A stretch of DNA of 64,000 nt from Hoeflea sp. GTDB lineage: Bacteria; Pseudomonadota; Alphaproteobacteria; Rhizobiales; Rhizobiaceae. Position 1 is the first letter of the stretch, and each line of letters begins with the position of its first letter. The stretch is from positions 62,001 through 126,000 of the forward strand of contig NZ_JAUXOD010000121.1 in NCBI RefSeq assembly GCF_030682515.1, read 5' to 3'. Below the pieces are notes generated by a model. It did not search any database. It was not told the DNA's origin and was given only the letters and a program-made list of their open reading frames with translations. A program made the position numbers and the translations under genes. Positions 1 to 9,118 of the stretch are shown one piece after another.

Positions 1-322
1 CTTCGTCGCGGCCACGCTTCTCTCCGGGTTTCCCTGGCCCGCCATCGCCATCCTGGTGTCGGCGACGCTGTTCCTGGTCCTGCTCGATATCTGCGGCGGG
101 CTGCCGTTCCTGCTCACCGTCAAGCCGTCCGAGCGCACCCAGATGGCGGCGGTCTATTCGACCTTCCGCGATGTCGCCTCCGTCGGCTCGCCGGCCTTTG
201 CCTGGCTGGTGCTGCTGTTCATGCCGGTGCATGGCGTGTTCGCCGCCACCGGCGCGGCGCTGCTCGGCTGTGCGCTCATTGCCCGGCGCACCCACCCGGG
301 GCTGGGCCGGCGCCGCCATTGA
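1..322 (+). CDS. MFS-type transporter, C-terminal end only (partial)
   Basis: The window opens inside this gene: the frame is open from base 2 to a TGA at 320-322, leaving about 106 residues. They form three hydrophobic stretches separated by short polar loops, one containing the cytoplasmic-looking KPSERTQMAAVYSTFRD segment, which resembles the loop before the last helices of major facilitator transporters. The protein ends with a short basic tail. Substrate cannot be told from this fragment. The family call rests on helix pattern and the loop, so it is moderate. Confidence 0.55.
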   Translation, partial: FVAATLLSGFPWPAIAILVSATLFLVLLDICGGLPFLLTVKPSERTQMAAVYSTFRDVASVGSPAFAWLVLLFMPVHGVFAATGAALLGCALIARRTHPGLGRRRH

Positions 323-346
323 CAGAACTGGCGGATTGCCGCCGTC

Positions 347-1390
347 TCAGATCGGCAGCGGATGCGCGCGGCGAGCAATGGCGATGTCCCTGAGGACATC
401 ATCCGAGAGCGTCACGTCCTTCGATCCGATGGCAAGCTTGAGCTGCTCCATCGAGGTCGCGCCGATGATTGCCGAGGTCATGAACGGCCGCGTCAGGCAG
501 AAGGCGATGGCCATCTGCGACGGATCGAGCCCGTGCCTGGCGGCGACCGCGAGATAGGCGGCGGTGGCGGCTTCCGCCTCCGGCCCCCAGCGGCCACCGA
601 GGTTTTCCACCCTTGAGCGGCGCGAGCCTTCGGGGATGACGCCGCCCTGGTATTTTCCGGTCAGGATGCCCGTGGCCAGCGGCGAGAACGCCAGCAGGCC
701 CACATCCTCGTGATGCGCCAGTTCGGCCAGATCCGTGTCGAACATCCGGCAGATCAGGTTGTACTCGTTCTGGATCGAGGCCACGCGCGGCAGGCCGTGC
801 GCTTCGGCAAGCCGCACGAACTGCATCGTGCCCCAGGCGCTTTCATTGGACAGGCCGACGGCGCGGATCTTGCCGGCCTTGACCGCGTCGCCAAGCCCCT
901 CGAGCGTCTCGCGGATATCGTCGGCCGCGCCACCCTTGTCCTGGGTGCTGGCGTCGAAGGCCCAGTGCTTGCGGAAATGATAGGAGCCGCGGTTGGGCCA
1001 GTGCAGCTGGTAGAGATCGATGTGGTCGACGCCCAGCCGCTTGAGGCTGCCGTCGACCGCCTGCATCACCGAGGCCCGGGTAAATCCCTGGCCGCCGCGG
1101 ATCCAGGCAACGCCGTCGCCACCCATCTTGGTGGCGAGGATCACCTCGTTGCGCTTGCCCGAGGCGCGAAACCAGCTGCCGATGAACTCTTCGGTGCGGC
1201 CTTGCGTTTCCGCCCGCGTCGGGTTGGTCGGGTACATTTCCGCCGCATCGAAGAAGTTCACGCCCTGGGTCAGCGCGTAATCCATCTGCGCATGGGCCTC
1301 GGCCTCGGTGTTCTGTTCGCCCCAGGTCATGGTGCCGAGACAGATCTCGCTCACCCTCATGCCGGTGCGTCCGAGCGGGTTCATCTTCAT
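347..1390 (-). CDS. tas: Tas-like NADP(H)-dependent aldo/keto reductase
   Basis: A 347-residue aldo/keto reductase. The N-terminus (NPLGRTGMRVSEICLGTMTW, then GEQNTEAEAHAQMDYA) matches the Escherichia coli Tas subgroup closely. The catalytic tetrad is visible as Asp48, Tyr53 (AEMYP), Lys88 (LATKMGG) and His130 (YQLHWP). It should reduce carbonyl compounds with NADPH in the cytoplasm; the physiological substrate of Tas-type enzymes is not settled. The ATG at 1390 was chosen because AGAGGA lies about 9 bases upstream and the homologous N-terminus begins there; the longer open frame to 1471 looks like leader. It runs convergent to the partial MFS gene. Confidence 0.9.
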   Translation of the reverse strand: MKMNPLGRTGMRVSEICLGTMTWGEQNTEAEAHAQMDYALTQGVNFFDAAEMYPTNPTRAETQGRTEEFIGSWFRASGKRNEVILATKMGGDGVAWIRGGQGFTRASVMQAVDGSLKRLGVDHIDLYQLHWPNRGSYHFRKHWAFDASTQDKGGAADDIRETLEGLGDAVKAGKIRAVGLSNESAWGTMQFVRLAEAHGLPRVASIQNEYNLICRMFDTDLAELAHHEDVGLLAFSPLATGILTGKYQGGVIPEGSRRSRVENLGGRWGPEAEAATAAYLAVAARHGLDPSQMAIAFCLTRPFMTSAIIGATSMEQLKLAIGSKDVTLSDDVLRDIAIARRAHPLPI

Positions 1391-1522
1391 GCGTGTCGTC
1401 CTCTTGCGTGGAGCTGTGGGGTCTTGGGGCGAAAGTCGGGTGCACCATAGCCACCGCGCCGAAGGGTGCAACCCGTTCGGCGCGGAAACCGGCGGCTCAG
1501 TTCATGACCCTGAGCCGCCCTC

Positions 1523-2449
1523 CTAGAACAGCCAGATCACATAGCCCACATAGACGCCGACCATCACGATGCCCGCCGGACGGCTGATCCGGCCTGCGAC
1601 CAGGATCAGCGCGACGAGCGCCAGCGACACCGCCAGCATGAACGGAATGTCGAAGCCGGCCATGGCCGGGTCGACCGGAACCGGCGTGACGATGCCGGTG
1701 ATGCCGAGGATGGCAAGGATGTTGAAGATGTTGGAGCCGACGACATTGCCGAGCGCCACTTCGGCGTGGCGGCGGAAGGCCGCGACGACCGAGGTCGCAA
1801 GTTCCGGCAGGCTGGTGCCGACGGCGACGATGGTGAGCCCGATGACGGCTTCGGAGATGCCGAATTCCCGTGCAATCGAGGTCGCGGCGTCAATCAGCAG
1901 GCTGGCGCCGATGAACAGGCCAGCAAGGCCGCCAGCGATGAACAGGGCTTCCTTCCAGCCCGGAAGCTTGATCACGAGATCGGCTTCCTCCGCGGTCAGG
2001 CTGCGGCGGTCGCTGTAGGTGACCCAGACAAGGTAGCCGCACAGCAGGACGAACATCGCGAGGGCGACCCAGAAAGTGATCACTCCCAGGAAGCCCAGAC
2101 CCAGCATGATGACGGCGGCGACCAGCATCATGACGAGATCGCGGTTGAGGTTGGGGATCCGCGCGGCGATCGGCGAAATCGTGGCGGCGACGCCGAGGAT
2201 CAGCAGGATGTTGGCGATGTTGGACCCCACCACATTGCCGATGGCGATGGCGGGCGCGCCATCAAGCGCTGCCCGCAGCGACACCAGCAGTTCCGGCATC
2301 GACGTGCCGAAGCCCACCACGGTCAGGCCGATCAGCAACGGCGGCATGCCCAGCCGGTTGGCGAGCGAGATGGCGCCCTTGACCAGGTAATCCGCGCCGA
2401 AGGTCAGAAGCGCCAGGCCGGCGGCGTGCATGTCAAGATTGATGAGCAT
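1523..2449 (-). CDS. Na+/Ca2+ exchanger (CaxA/YrbG family), copy 1
   Basis: A 308-residue inner-membrane protein with the internal duplication of K+-dependent or K+-independent Na+/Ca2+ exchangers. Each half carries an alpha-repeat: GFGTSMPELLVSL with GNVVGSNIANI in the first half, and VGTSLPELATSV with GNVVGSNIFNI in the second. About ten hydrophobic segments are visible. The family exchanges cytosolic Ca2+ for Na+ or H+. A related gene lies at 42929-43867, so the window carries two. The gene stands alone on the minus strand, downstream of nothing obvious and 130 bases from the aldo/keto reductase. Confidence 0.9.
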   Translation of the reverse strand: MLINLDMHAAGLALLTFGADYLVKGAISLANRLGMPPLLIGLTVVGFGTSMPELLVSLRAALDGAPAIAIGNVVGSNIANILLILGVAATISPIAARIPNLNRDLVMMLVAAVIMLGLGFLGVITFWVALAMFVLLCGYLVWVTYSDRRSLTAEEADLVIKLPGWKEALFIAGGLAGLFIGASLLIDAATSIAREFGISEAVIGLTIVAVGTSLPELATSVVAAFRRHAEVALGNVVGSNIFNILAILGITGIVTPVPVDPAMAGFDIPFMLAVSLALVALILVAGRISRPAGIVMVGVYVGYVIWLF

Positions 2450-2632
2450 GGAGTTTCTGTCCTTCGACCGTCAGGTTGAATGGGGTGTTGGAACGGATGG
2501 CGCCGCGTGGGATGCAGACCCGCATATGGTGATGAAACACGGAACTTCAAACAGGCGAACCGGCCGCGCCTAAGGCTGCGGCCTGGGCTATCCTGCAAGA
2601 TCCGGTCGGGCGGAGCGGCGTCCGCCGCCCGT

Positions 2633-2929
2633 TCAGTCGGCGTTTTCGGGGTTCAGTTCCGCCGCGATGGCGAGTTTTGCGGTCATCCATGTCGCCCACA
2701 GCGCAAGCGGCGCGACCAGGGCGATCAGGATGCCGTCGCCGATCAGTCCCATGTCGAAATAGCCGTGGAAGGCCCAGATCGCGCCGACGGCGGCGAGCCA
2801 GATCTCCGAGCCGATCAGAACGATGGCGCCGATGGCGGTGAGAAAGGCGGTGAACTTGGTTGTGCTCATGGGCACGGAGGAACTGGCGGCCGAGGTGGCC
2901 GGGGAGGAGTCTGACGCAGAGTGCGACAT
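2633..2929 (-). CDS. Small membrane protein of unknown function
   Basis: A 98-residue product if the ATG at 2929 is used; an internal ATG at 2869 would give 78 residues and removes a Ser/Ala-rich leader, so the start is uncertain. The protein has two hydrophobic segments (around FTAFLTAIGAIVLIGSEIWL and LIGDGILIALVAPLALWATW) joined by a short polar turn, and an acidic tail ending in NPENAD. I do not recognise a family. It is divergent from fabD, which starts about 300 bases away. The residue pattern is protein-like, but ribosome-binding sites are weak for both starts. Confidence 0.5.
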   Translation of the reverse strand: MSHSASDSSPATSAASSSVPMSTTKFTAFLTAIGAIVLIGSEIWLAAVGAIWAFHGYFDMGLIGDGILIALVAPLALWATWMTAKLAIAAELNPENAD

Positions 2930-3230
2930 CTGTGAATATCCGAAAGGCGCTGCTGGGTCCGAGCGCAACCAGTATCAATTGACGGTGGCCGCCTGCAAAT
3001 TCAAGGGGCGCGAGCGGCCGGCGAAAAAAATATCTCGACATCCGCTGGTCCGCGGCGTGCATCCCGCGGGATCGAGGGGCGCGGCGGCCGGGTTGGCGTC
3101 GGCCCGCAGGCTGTCCGCGAAGGCGGGAAAAGGCCGGCTTCTCCGCCGAGCGCGCGGCCCCAAAGCTTGACACCGGCGTCGCGAATGTGAATTGAAGCGC
3201 CAACGGGACAGAAAAGATCGGAACCGCGAC
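2930..3230. other. Divergent intergenic region before fabD
   Basis: About 300 bases without a convincing gene, between the divergent small membrane protein and fabD. It holds an A-rich run near 3026-3033 and a TTGACA at 3167-3172 that may be the fabD -35 box. No strong hairpin, repeat or RNA gene is seen. Confidence 0.5.
3167..3195 (+). promoter_or_regulatory. Candidate fabD promoter
   Basis: TTGACA at 3167-3172 is a perfect -35 match, followed after 17 bases by AATTGA (3190-3195), a poor -10 match. It sits about 36 bases before the fabD start. Weak call because the -10 is degenerate. Confidence 0.3.
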
Positions 3231-4184
3231 ATGGCAATGGCATTCACTTTTCCGGGACAGGGCAGCCAGGCCTCGGGCATGGGCAAGGATCTGGCCGCGG
3301 CCTATCCGGAGGCGCGCGCGGTCTTCGACGAGGTTGACGAAGCGCTTGGCGAAAAGCTCTCCACGGTGATCTTCGAAGGACCCGACGAGACCCTGACGCT
3401 GACCGCCAATGCCCAGCCGGCGCTGATGGCAGTTTCCATGGCCCTGATCCGCGTTCTCGAAGCCCGCGGCCTCAAGCTTGAAGATGTCGCAAGCCATGTC
3501 GCCGGCCATTCGCTCGGCGAATATTCGGCGCTGTGCGCGGCCGGCATGTTTTCCATATCCGACACTGCGCGGCTGTTGCGCATCCGCGGCAACGCCATGC
3601 AGGCGGCCGTTCCGGCCGGGGAGGGCGCGATGGCCGCGATCATCGGCCTCGAGACGGCCGATGTCGAAGCCGCCTGCGCCGAAGCGCGCACGCAGGGCGC
3701 GGTGCAGATCGCCAATGACAATGGCGGCGGCCAGCTGGTGATTTCCGGCCTGAAGCCCGCCGTGGAAGCCGCCGCCGCCGCGGCCACCGCCAAGGGCGCA
3801 AAGCGCGCGCTGATGCTTACGGTCTCCGCGCCCTTCCATTCAAGCCTGATGCAGCCCGCCGCCGACGCCATGCGCGAAGCGCTCTCGGGCGTCGCCAAGT
3901 CCGCCCCCGTCGTGCCGCTCATCGCCAATGTCCGCGCCACGCCCGTCTCCGATCCCGAGCAGATCGTGCGGTTGCTGGTCGAGCAGGTCACCGGCCAGGT
4001 CCGCTGGCGCGAGACGGTGGAATGGTTTGCGGCCAATGGCGTCGATACGGTGGTCGAAATCGGTGCGGGCAAGGTGCTGAGCGGCCTTGCCCGCCGCATC
4101 GACCGCAACCTCGCCACGCTCAACGTCGCAGGCCCTGCCGATCTTGACCCGTTTCTGGCCGCAATCGACGGGCAAAAAGCCTGA
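3231..4184 (+). CDS. fabD: Malonyl-CoA:ACP transacylase
   Basis: A 317-residue cytoplasmic enzyme that moves malonyl from CoA to acyl carrier protein, supplying the elongation unit of type II fatty-acid synthesis. The N-terminus FTFPGQGSQ is typical of FabD; the nucleophile is Ser94 in GHSLGEYSA and the partner histidine is in the APFHSSLM stretch near residue 200. Length is normal. The start at 3231 (MAMAFTF) fits rhizobial homologues; the open frame extends upstream but its sequence is charged and unlike the family. It heads fabD-fabG-acpP-fabF, with fabG starting 49 bases downstream. Confidence 0.95.
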   Translation: MAMAFTFPGQGSQASGMGKDLAAAYPEARAVFDEVDEALGEKLSTVIFEGPDETLTLTANAQPALMAVSMALIRVLEARGLKLEDVASHVAGHSLGEYSALCAAGMFSISDTARLLRIRGNAMQAAVPAGEGAMAAIIGLETADVEAACAEARTQGAVQIANDNGGGQLVISGLKPAVEAAAAAATAKGAKRALMLTVSAPFHSSLMQPAADAMREALSGVAKSAPVVPLIANVRATPVSDPEQIVRLLVEQVTGQVRWRETVEWFAANGVDTVVEIGAGKVLSGLARRIDRNLATLNVAGPADLDPFLAAIDGQKA

Positions 4185-4233
4185 TCTGCAGCGCAACAGG
4201 ACAGCCTGACCCAAAATCCCGAAAGGACTTCCC

Positions 4234-4971
4234 ATGTTCGACCTGACCGGCCGCAAGGCCCTGGTGACCGGCGCCTCCGGTGGAATCGGCGAGGCCATCG
4301 CCCGCCAGCTTCACGCCCGCGGCGCCACCGTCGGTATTCACGGCACCCGCGTCGAGCGGCTCGAGGCGCTGGCCGCCGATCTGGGCGAGCGCGTCATGCT
4401 GTTTCCCGCGGATCTCTCGGACCGGGACGCCGTCTCCAACCTCGGAAAGAGCGCCGAGGAGCGGATGGAAGGCGTCGACATCCTGGTCAACAATGCCGGC
4501 ATCACCAAGGACGGGTTGTTCGTGCGGATGAGCGACGAGGCCTGGGACCAGGTTCTTGAGGTCGATCTGACCGCGGCCTTCCGCCTGACCCGCGAACTGG
4601 CGCATCCGATGATGAAGCGCCGCCATGGTCGCGTCATCAACATCACCTCCGTCGTCGGCGTCGCGGGCAATCCGGGGCAGGCCAATTACTGCGCCGCCAA
4701 GGCAGGCATGATCGGCTTTTCGAAGAGCCTCGCCCAGGAGATCGCCACCCGCAACGTCACCGTCAACTGCGTCGCTCCCGGCTTCATCGAAAGCGCGATG
4801 ACCGACAAGCTCAACGACAAGCAGAAAGAGACGATCATGGGCGCCATTCCGATGCGGCGCATGGGAACGGGCGCGGAAATCGCCTCGGCCGTCACCTGGC
4901 TCGCCTCCGACGAAGCCTCCTACGTCACCGGCCAGACCATCCATGTGAATGGCGGCATGCTGATGGTCTGA
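4234..4971 (+). CDS. fabG: 3-oxoacyl-ACP reductase
   Basis: A 245-residue short-chain dehydrogenase that reduces 3-oxoacyl-ACP with NADPH. Visible motifs are the nucleotide-binding TGASGGIG at 12-19, NNAG at 86-89, and the catalytic Ser139, Tyr152 and Lys156 (YCAAK). The C-terminal TIHVNGGM is standard. AAAGGA lies 7 bases before the ATG. Its place between fabD and acpP separates it from the many other SDRs and supports the FabG role. A second SDR at 42115 lacks the catalytic serine and is a different type. Confidence 0.96.
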   Translation: MFDLTGRKALVTGASGGIGEAIARQLHARGATVGIHGTRVERLEALAADLGERVMLFPADLSDRDAVSNLGKSAEERMEGVDILVNNAGITKDGLFVRMSDEAWDQVLEVDLTAAFRLTRELAHPMMKRRHGRVINITSVVGVAGNPGQANYCAAKAGMIGFSKSLAQEIATRNVTVNCVAPGFIESAMTDKLNDKQKETIMGAIPMRRMGTGAEIASAVTWLASDEASYVTGQTIHVNGGMLMV

Positions 4972-5151
4972 CGCGCCGTTTCAGGCTGCGGACCGAGCGA
5001 TCGGGGAGGAAGGGCAAACAAGCGGGAATCACAGGACTTTCCGCATTTTCCGGCTTTGCCCCTGTGCCAAACCATGGTACTTCGCCTCGCCAAGAGCGCT
5101 TCGCCCGGCGGTTCCGGAACCCGAAATCTGCTGAAATCCACAGCTTCGGCT

Positions 5152-5179
5152 TTGACGGAACCGGGCCCGGGGCATAAAA
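5152..5179 (+). promoter_or_regulatory. Candidate acpP promoter
   Basis: TTGACG (5152-5157), 16 bases, then ATAAAA (5174-5179), 80 bases before the acpP ATG, inside a 288-base gap after fabG. A dedicated promoter would fit the high expression needed for acyl carrier protein. Seen by eye only. Confidence 0.45.
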
Positions 5180-5259
5180 GCGTTGAACGAGCTTGATTAC
5201 CCATGCTTGCGCAGGTAACGAAGCGCAACAACAATGTGAAACAGGTCGAGGAATCCGAC

Positions 5260-5496
5260 ATGAGCGACATCGCAGAACGCGTAAAGAAAATTGTCATCGA
5301 ACATCTGGGCGTTGACGCTGACAAGGTGAACGAAGGCGCAAGCTTCATTGATGATCTCGGCGCGGACTCGCTCGACACGGTCGAACTGGTGATGGCCTTC
5401 GAAGAAGAATTCGGCGTGGAAATCCCCGATGACGCCGCCGACACGATTCTGACCGTCGGCGATGCCGTCAAGTTCATATCCAAGGCCCAGGCCTGA
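5260..5496 (+). CDS. acpP: Acyl carrier protein
   Basis: A 78-residue acidic protein with the DSL motif ([12 protein letters not shown]); Ser37 is the phosphopantetheine attachment site. It carries growing acyl chains through fatty-acid synthesis in the cytoplasm. The ATG at 5260 is preceded by GAGGAA and gives the standard [10 protein letters not shown] start; in-frame codons upstream are leader. The gene is flanked by its own candidate promoter and by a strong terminator at 5539, so it is likely transcribed as a short abundant message. Confidence 0.98.
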   Translation: MSDIAERVKKIVIEHLGVDADKVNEGASFIDDLGADSLDTVELVMAFEEEFGVEIPDDAADTILTVGDAVKFISKAQA

Positions 5497-5538
5497 ATGG
5501 ACATGAAACCGCGGGCGGCTGAACGGCCCGCATTCAGG

Positions 5539-5572
5539 ACCGGCGCAACACCTGCGCCGGTTTGTTGCTGTT
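5539..5572 (+). terminator. Terminator after acpP
   Basis: Perfect 9-bp stem ACCGGCGCA / TGCGCCGGT at 5539-5547 and 5553-5561 with loop ACACC, followed by a T-rich run. It lies between acpP and fabF, so fabF may have its own promoter or depend on read-through. Confidence 0.75.
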
Positions 5573-5596
5573 CTGGCATGAGTGGGAATTGAGGCC

Positions 5597-6859
5597 ATGC
5601 GCAGAGTCGTCATCACCGGAACAGGTGTGGTTTCTCCTCTCGGTTGCGGGACCGAGATCACGTGGTCGCGGCTGATCGCCGGCCACAACGGCGCCTCGCG
5701 CGTCACCGCCTTCGATGTCAGTGACATCGCTGCCCAGATCGCCTGTTCCGTGCCGACCGATCTTTCGGTCGAGGGCGGCTTCAATCCGGATGACTGGATG
5801 GAGCCCAAGGAACAGCGCAAGATCGACAAGTTCATCCTGTTCGGCGTCGCCGCCGCCGACATGGCGCTCAAGGATGCCGGCTGGAAGCCCGAAAGCCGCG
5901 AGGACCAGATCGCCACGGGCGTGATGATCGGCTCCGGCATCGGCGGCCTGGAAGGCATCGTCGAGGCGGGCTACACGCTCCGCGACAAGGGCCCCCGGCG
6001 GATCTCGCCCTTCTTCATTCCCGGCCGTCTGGTCAACCTGGTCTCGGGCCAGGTCTCGATCCGCCACGGCCTGCGCGGCCCCAATCACGCCGTCGTCACC
6101 GCCTGCTCGACCGGTGCGCACGCCATCGGCGACGCCGCAAGGCTGATCGCGCTCGGCGACGCCGACGTCATGGTCGCCGGCGGCGCGGAAGCCGCGATCT
6201 GCCGCATCGGGCTCGCGGGCTTTGCCGCCTGCAAGGCGCTGTCCACCTCCTACAACGATGCCCCCGAAAAGGCCTCGCGCCCCTATGACCGCGACCGCGA
6301 CGGTTTCGTCATGGGTGAGGGGGCCGCGACCGTGGTTCTGGAAGAACTCGAGCATGCGCTGGCGCGCGGCGCCAATATCATCGCCGAAGTGGTTGGCTAC
6401 GGCCTGTCGGGCGACGCCTATCACATCACCGCCCCTGCCGAGGACGGCGACGGCGCCTATCGTTGCATGCAGATGGCATTGAAGCGCGCCGGCCTGACGC
6501 CCGCCGATGTCGACTACATCAACGCCCACGGCACCTCGACCATGGCCGACACGATCGAGCTTGCCGCCGTTGAGCGGCTGGTCGGCGACGCCGCGGACAC
6601 GGTCTCGATGTCCTCGACCAAATCCTCCATCGGCCATCTGCTCGGCGCCGCCGGCGCGATGGAGGCGGTGTTCGCAGCCCTCGCCATCCGCGACAATGTC
6701 GCCCCGCCGACCTTGAACCTCGACAATCCGGAAGTTCAATCCCGGATCGACCTGGTCCCGAAGGTGGCGCGCAAGCGCAAGATCGATGTGGCGCTCTCCA
6801 ATTCCTTCGGCTTCGGCGGCACCAACGCCTCGCTTGTTCTCAGACGTTTTCAGGGTTGA
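5597..6859 (+). CDS. fabF: Beta-ketoacyl-ACP synthase II
   Basis: A 420-residue condensing enzyme that extends acyl-ACP with malonyl-ACP. The Cys-His-His triad is seen: Cys170 in VTACSTGAH, His311 in NAHGTST and His347 in SIGHLLGAAG. The C-terminal FGFGGTNASLVL is family-typical. The ATG at 5597 (MRRVVITGTGVVSP) follows TTGAGG and matches family starts; a GTG 15 bases earlier is less likely. It lies between the acpP terminator and mltG, in the usual alphaproteobacterial order. Confidence 0.96.
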   Translation: MRRVVITGTGVVSPLGCGTEITWSRLIAGHNGASRVTAFDVSDIAAQIACSVPTDLSVEGGFNPDDWMEPKEQRKIDKFILFGVAAADMALKDAGWKPESREDQIATGVMIGSGIGGLEGIVEAGYTLRDKGPRRISPFFIPGRLVNLVSGQVSIRHGLRGPNHAVVTACSTGAHAIGDAARLIALGDADVMVAGGAEAAICRIGLAGFAACKALSTSYNDAPEKASRPYDRDRDGFVMGEGAATVVLEELEHALARGANIIAEVVGYGLSGDAYHITAPAEDGDGAYRCMQMALKRAGLTPADVDYINAHGTSTMADTIELAAVERLVGDAADTVSMSSTKSSIGHLLGAAGAMEAVFAALAIRDNVAPPTLNLDNPEVQSRIDLVPKVARKRKIDVALSNSFGFGGTNASLVLRRFQG

Positions 6860-6973
6860 TGACGGCGCGGCAACCCCGTGCCTCTGGCGCTCGATCCGGC
6901 ATTTTGCCACATTGAGCGGTAAAGACACTGCCCAGGGTTCCTGCCCTCTATCATTCCAGCGGAGATTGACCTC

Positions 6974-8179
6974 GTGAACGACCGCGAAAATCAGAACAAG
7001 GGCATTTTTGGCCGCGCCGGCGACAAGAAGAACGCGGCTTCCGGCCCCATCGTGCCGGTCTCGCCGTCTCAGGCGCTGAAGCCGGAACGGGCGCCGCAGC
7101 CGCCCAAGCGCTCCCGCCGCGCCCGCAACCAGGTCGTGGTTTTCCTCAACTTCGTTCTCTCGCTGATCATCTTCGTCGCCATCGTCGGCGTCGGCGTGTT
7201 CTGGTACGGCATGACCGAATTCGAGGGACCCGGGCCGCTCGATCGCACTTCCGCCTTCATGGTGCGCGACGGAGCCGGATTGAACCAGATCGCCGCAGGG
7301 CTCGAACGGCAGGGAATCATCGCCAATCAGCGGATCTTCTCGCTCGGCGCCAAGGGCATGCTCGGCGACGACACGCTCAAGGCCGGCGAATACGAGATCA
7401 AGGCGCATGCGTCGATGCGCGACATCGTGGCCCTGATGCAGTCGGGCAAGTCGATCCTGCATTCCTTCACCGTGCCGGAAGGCCAGACCGTGTACCAGGT
7501 GTTCGAGCGGCTGAGATCGGCGGAGATGCTGGAAGGCGATCTGCCGGAGGAACTGCCGCCCGAAGGCGCGCTGCTGCCCGAAACCTACAAATACTCCCGC
7601 GGTACCACCCGCGCCGAGATCGTCGACCAGATGGTCAAGGCGCAGACGCGGGCTCTTGCCGGGGTCTGGTCGCGGCGCGACCCTGACCTGCCGCTCGAAA
7701 CGCCCGAGGAACTGGTGATCCTTGCCTCCATCGTCGAGAAGGAAACCGCCCGCGCCGACGAACGCCCCCGCGTGGCCGGCGTCTTCATCAACCGTTTGAA
7801 GAAAGGCATGCGCCTGCAGTCTGACCCGACCATCATCTATGGCATCTTCGGCGGCGCCGGAAAGCCCGCGGACCGGCCGATCTACCGGTCCGACATCGAC
7901 AATCCAACGCCCTACAACACCTATACGATCAATGGCCTGCCGCCGACGCCGATCGCCAATCCGGGCCGCGAGGCGATGGAGGCGGTGGCCAATCCGTCGC
8001 GCACCAAGGATCTCTACTTCGTCGCCGACGGCACCGGCGGTCACGCCTTCGCCGAGACGCTCGACGAGCACAACACCAATGTCGCCCGCTGGCGCAGGCT
8101 CGAGGCCGAGCAGCAGAAGGCAGCGGAAGCGGCGGCGGCCGAAGCGGCCGCGAGCCAAGACAAGCCGGCAGGCAATTGA
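6974..8179 (+). CDS. mltG: Endolytic murein transglycosylase MltG
   Basis: A 401-residue YceG-family enzyme starting with GTG, preceded by GGAG. It has a basic cytoplasmic N-terminus of about 53 residues, one membrane helix (about 54-78) and a periplasmic catalytic domain. The catalytic glutamate lies in the IVEKET motif (254-259), followed by the conserved FINRLKKGMRLQSDPTIIYG block. It cleaves nascent glycan strands to set chain length. The C-terminal 40 residues are Ala/Glu/Lys-rich and low-complexity. It follows fabF by 114 bases and precedes yicC, the standard rhizobial arrangement. Confidence 0.94.
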   Translation: MNDRENQNKGIFGRAGDKKNAASGPIVPVSPSQALKPERAPQPPKRSRRARNQVVVFLNFVLSLIIFVAIVGVGVFWYGMTEFEGPGPLDRTSAFMVRDGAGLNQIAAGLERQGIIANQRIFSLGAKGMLGDDTLKAGEYEIKAHASMRDIVALMQSGKSILHSFTVPEGQTVYQVFERLRSAEMLEGDLPEELPPEGALLPETYKYSRGTTRAEIVDQMVKAQTRALAGVWSRRDPDLPLETPEELVILASIVEKETARADERPRVAGVFINRLKKGMRLQSDPTIIYGIFGGAGKPADRPIYRSDIDNPTPYNTYTINGLPPTPIANPGREAMEAVANPSRTKDLYFVADGTGGHAFAETLDEHNTNVARWRRLEAEQQKAAEAAAAEAAASQDKPAGN

Positions 8180-8228
8180 TCCGGCTCGCCTGAGGACGGG
8201 CGGCAGGAGACAACAGGGGGGTGGGGGC

Positions 8229-9116
8229 ATGGCGATCCAGTCGATGACGGGATTTGCGCGCCGCGAGGGCGAGGCCGAAGGCTGCCGTTATGTCTGGGAG
8301 CTGCGCTCGGTCAACGGCAAGAGCCTCGATCTGAGGCTCAGGCTGCCGCAGGGCTTCGAGGCGCTCGAACAGCCGGTCCGCAAGGCGGCCGCCGCCGTAC
8401 TGGCCCGCGGCAATCTGCAGGTCACGCTGTCGGTCAGCGCCACCGGGGCGGCCGTCGAGGCCGTCGTCAACGAGGCGGCGCTCGAAGCCGTGATCGATCT
8501 CGTGGGCAGGCTCGGCGACCGGATCGACGCGCGCAGGCCCGCGCTCGACGGCATTCTCAACATCAAGGGCGTGCTCGAATTCCGCGACCCCGAGCTCTCC
8601 GAAGCCAGCCGGGCGGCGCGCGACGCTGCGGTGCTTGGAGGGTTCATGGCGGCGCTTGAGGATCTCAAGGCGATGCGGCTCGCGGAAGGTGGCGCCCTTG
8701 CCAAAGTGCTGGGCGAGCAGGTCGGCCAGATCGAACGGCTGACGCTCATGGTCGAGGCCGATCCGTCGCGCTCGACCGAGGCCATCCGCGAGCGGCTGGC
8801 AGCCCAGGTAGCGGCGCTGATGGACACGGGCGCCGGGCTCGACCGCGACCGGCTGCACATGGAGGCGGCACTTCTCGCCACCAAGGCCGACCTGCGCGAG
8901 GAGATCGACCGGCTCAAGGCCCATGTCGCAGCGACCAGGGCGCTGCTTGCGGGCGAGGGCGGCGCCGGCCGGAGGCTCGATTTCCTGGCTCAGGAATTCA
9001 ACCGCGAAACCAATACGATATGCTCGAAGTCGAATGCGGCGGCGGTGACTGCGATCGGACTTGATTTGAAGGTCCTGATCGATCAGTTTCGCGAACAAGT
9101 TCAGAATCTGGAGTAG
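8229..9116 (+). CDS. yicC: YicC-family endoribonuclease
   Basis: A 295-residue protein with the YicC N-terminal signature [13 protein letters not shown] and the C-terminal signature [21 protein letters not shown]. coli YicC is an endoribonuclease linked to small-RNA turnover and stationary-phase growth; the activity here is assigned by family. A longer open frame upstream overlaps mltG and is rejected because homologues start at MAIQS and a purine-rich GGGGGG-type site precedes this ATG. It ends 2 bases before gmk, so the two are probably coupled. Confidence 0.94.
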   Translation: MAIQSMTGFARREGEAEGCRYVWELRSVNGKSLDLRLRLPQGFEALEQPVRKAAAAVLARGNLQVTLSVSATGAAVEAVVNEAALEAVIDLVGRLGDRIDARRPALDGILNIKGVLEFRDPELSEASRAARDAAVLGGFMAALEDLKAMRLAEGGALAKVLGEQVGQIERLTLMVEADPSRSTEAIRERLAAQVAALMDTGAGLDRDRLHMEAALLATKADLREEIDRLKAHVAATRALLAGEGGAGRRLDFLAQEFNRETNTICSKSNAAAVTAIGLDLKVLIDQFREQVQNLE

Positions 9117-9118
9117 CG

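Noticed and set aside
2979-2984. TTGACG as a fabD promoter
   Set aside because: No -10-like sequence 16-18 bases downstream, and a better TTGACA lies closer to fabD.
5534-8230. Very long open frame on the minus strand opposite acpP, fabF and mltG
   Set aside because: Its codons mirror GC-rich genes on the other strand, the translation is Gly/Arg/His-rich with no domain, and it has no ribosome-binding site.
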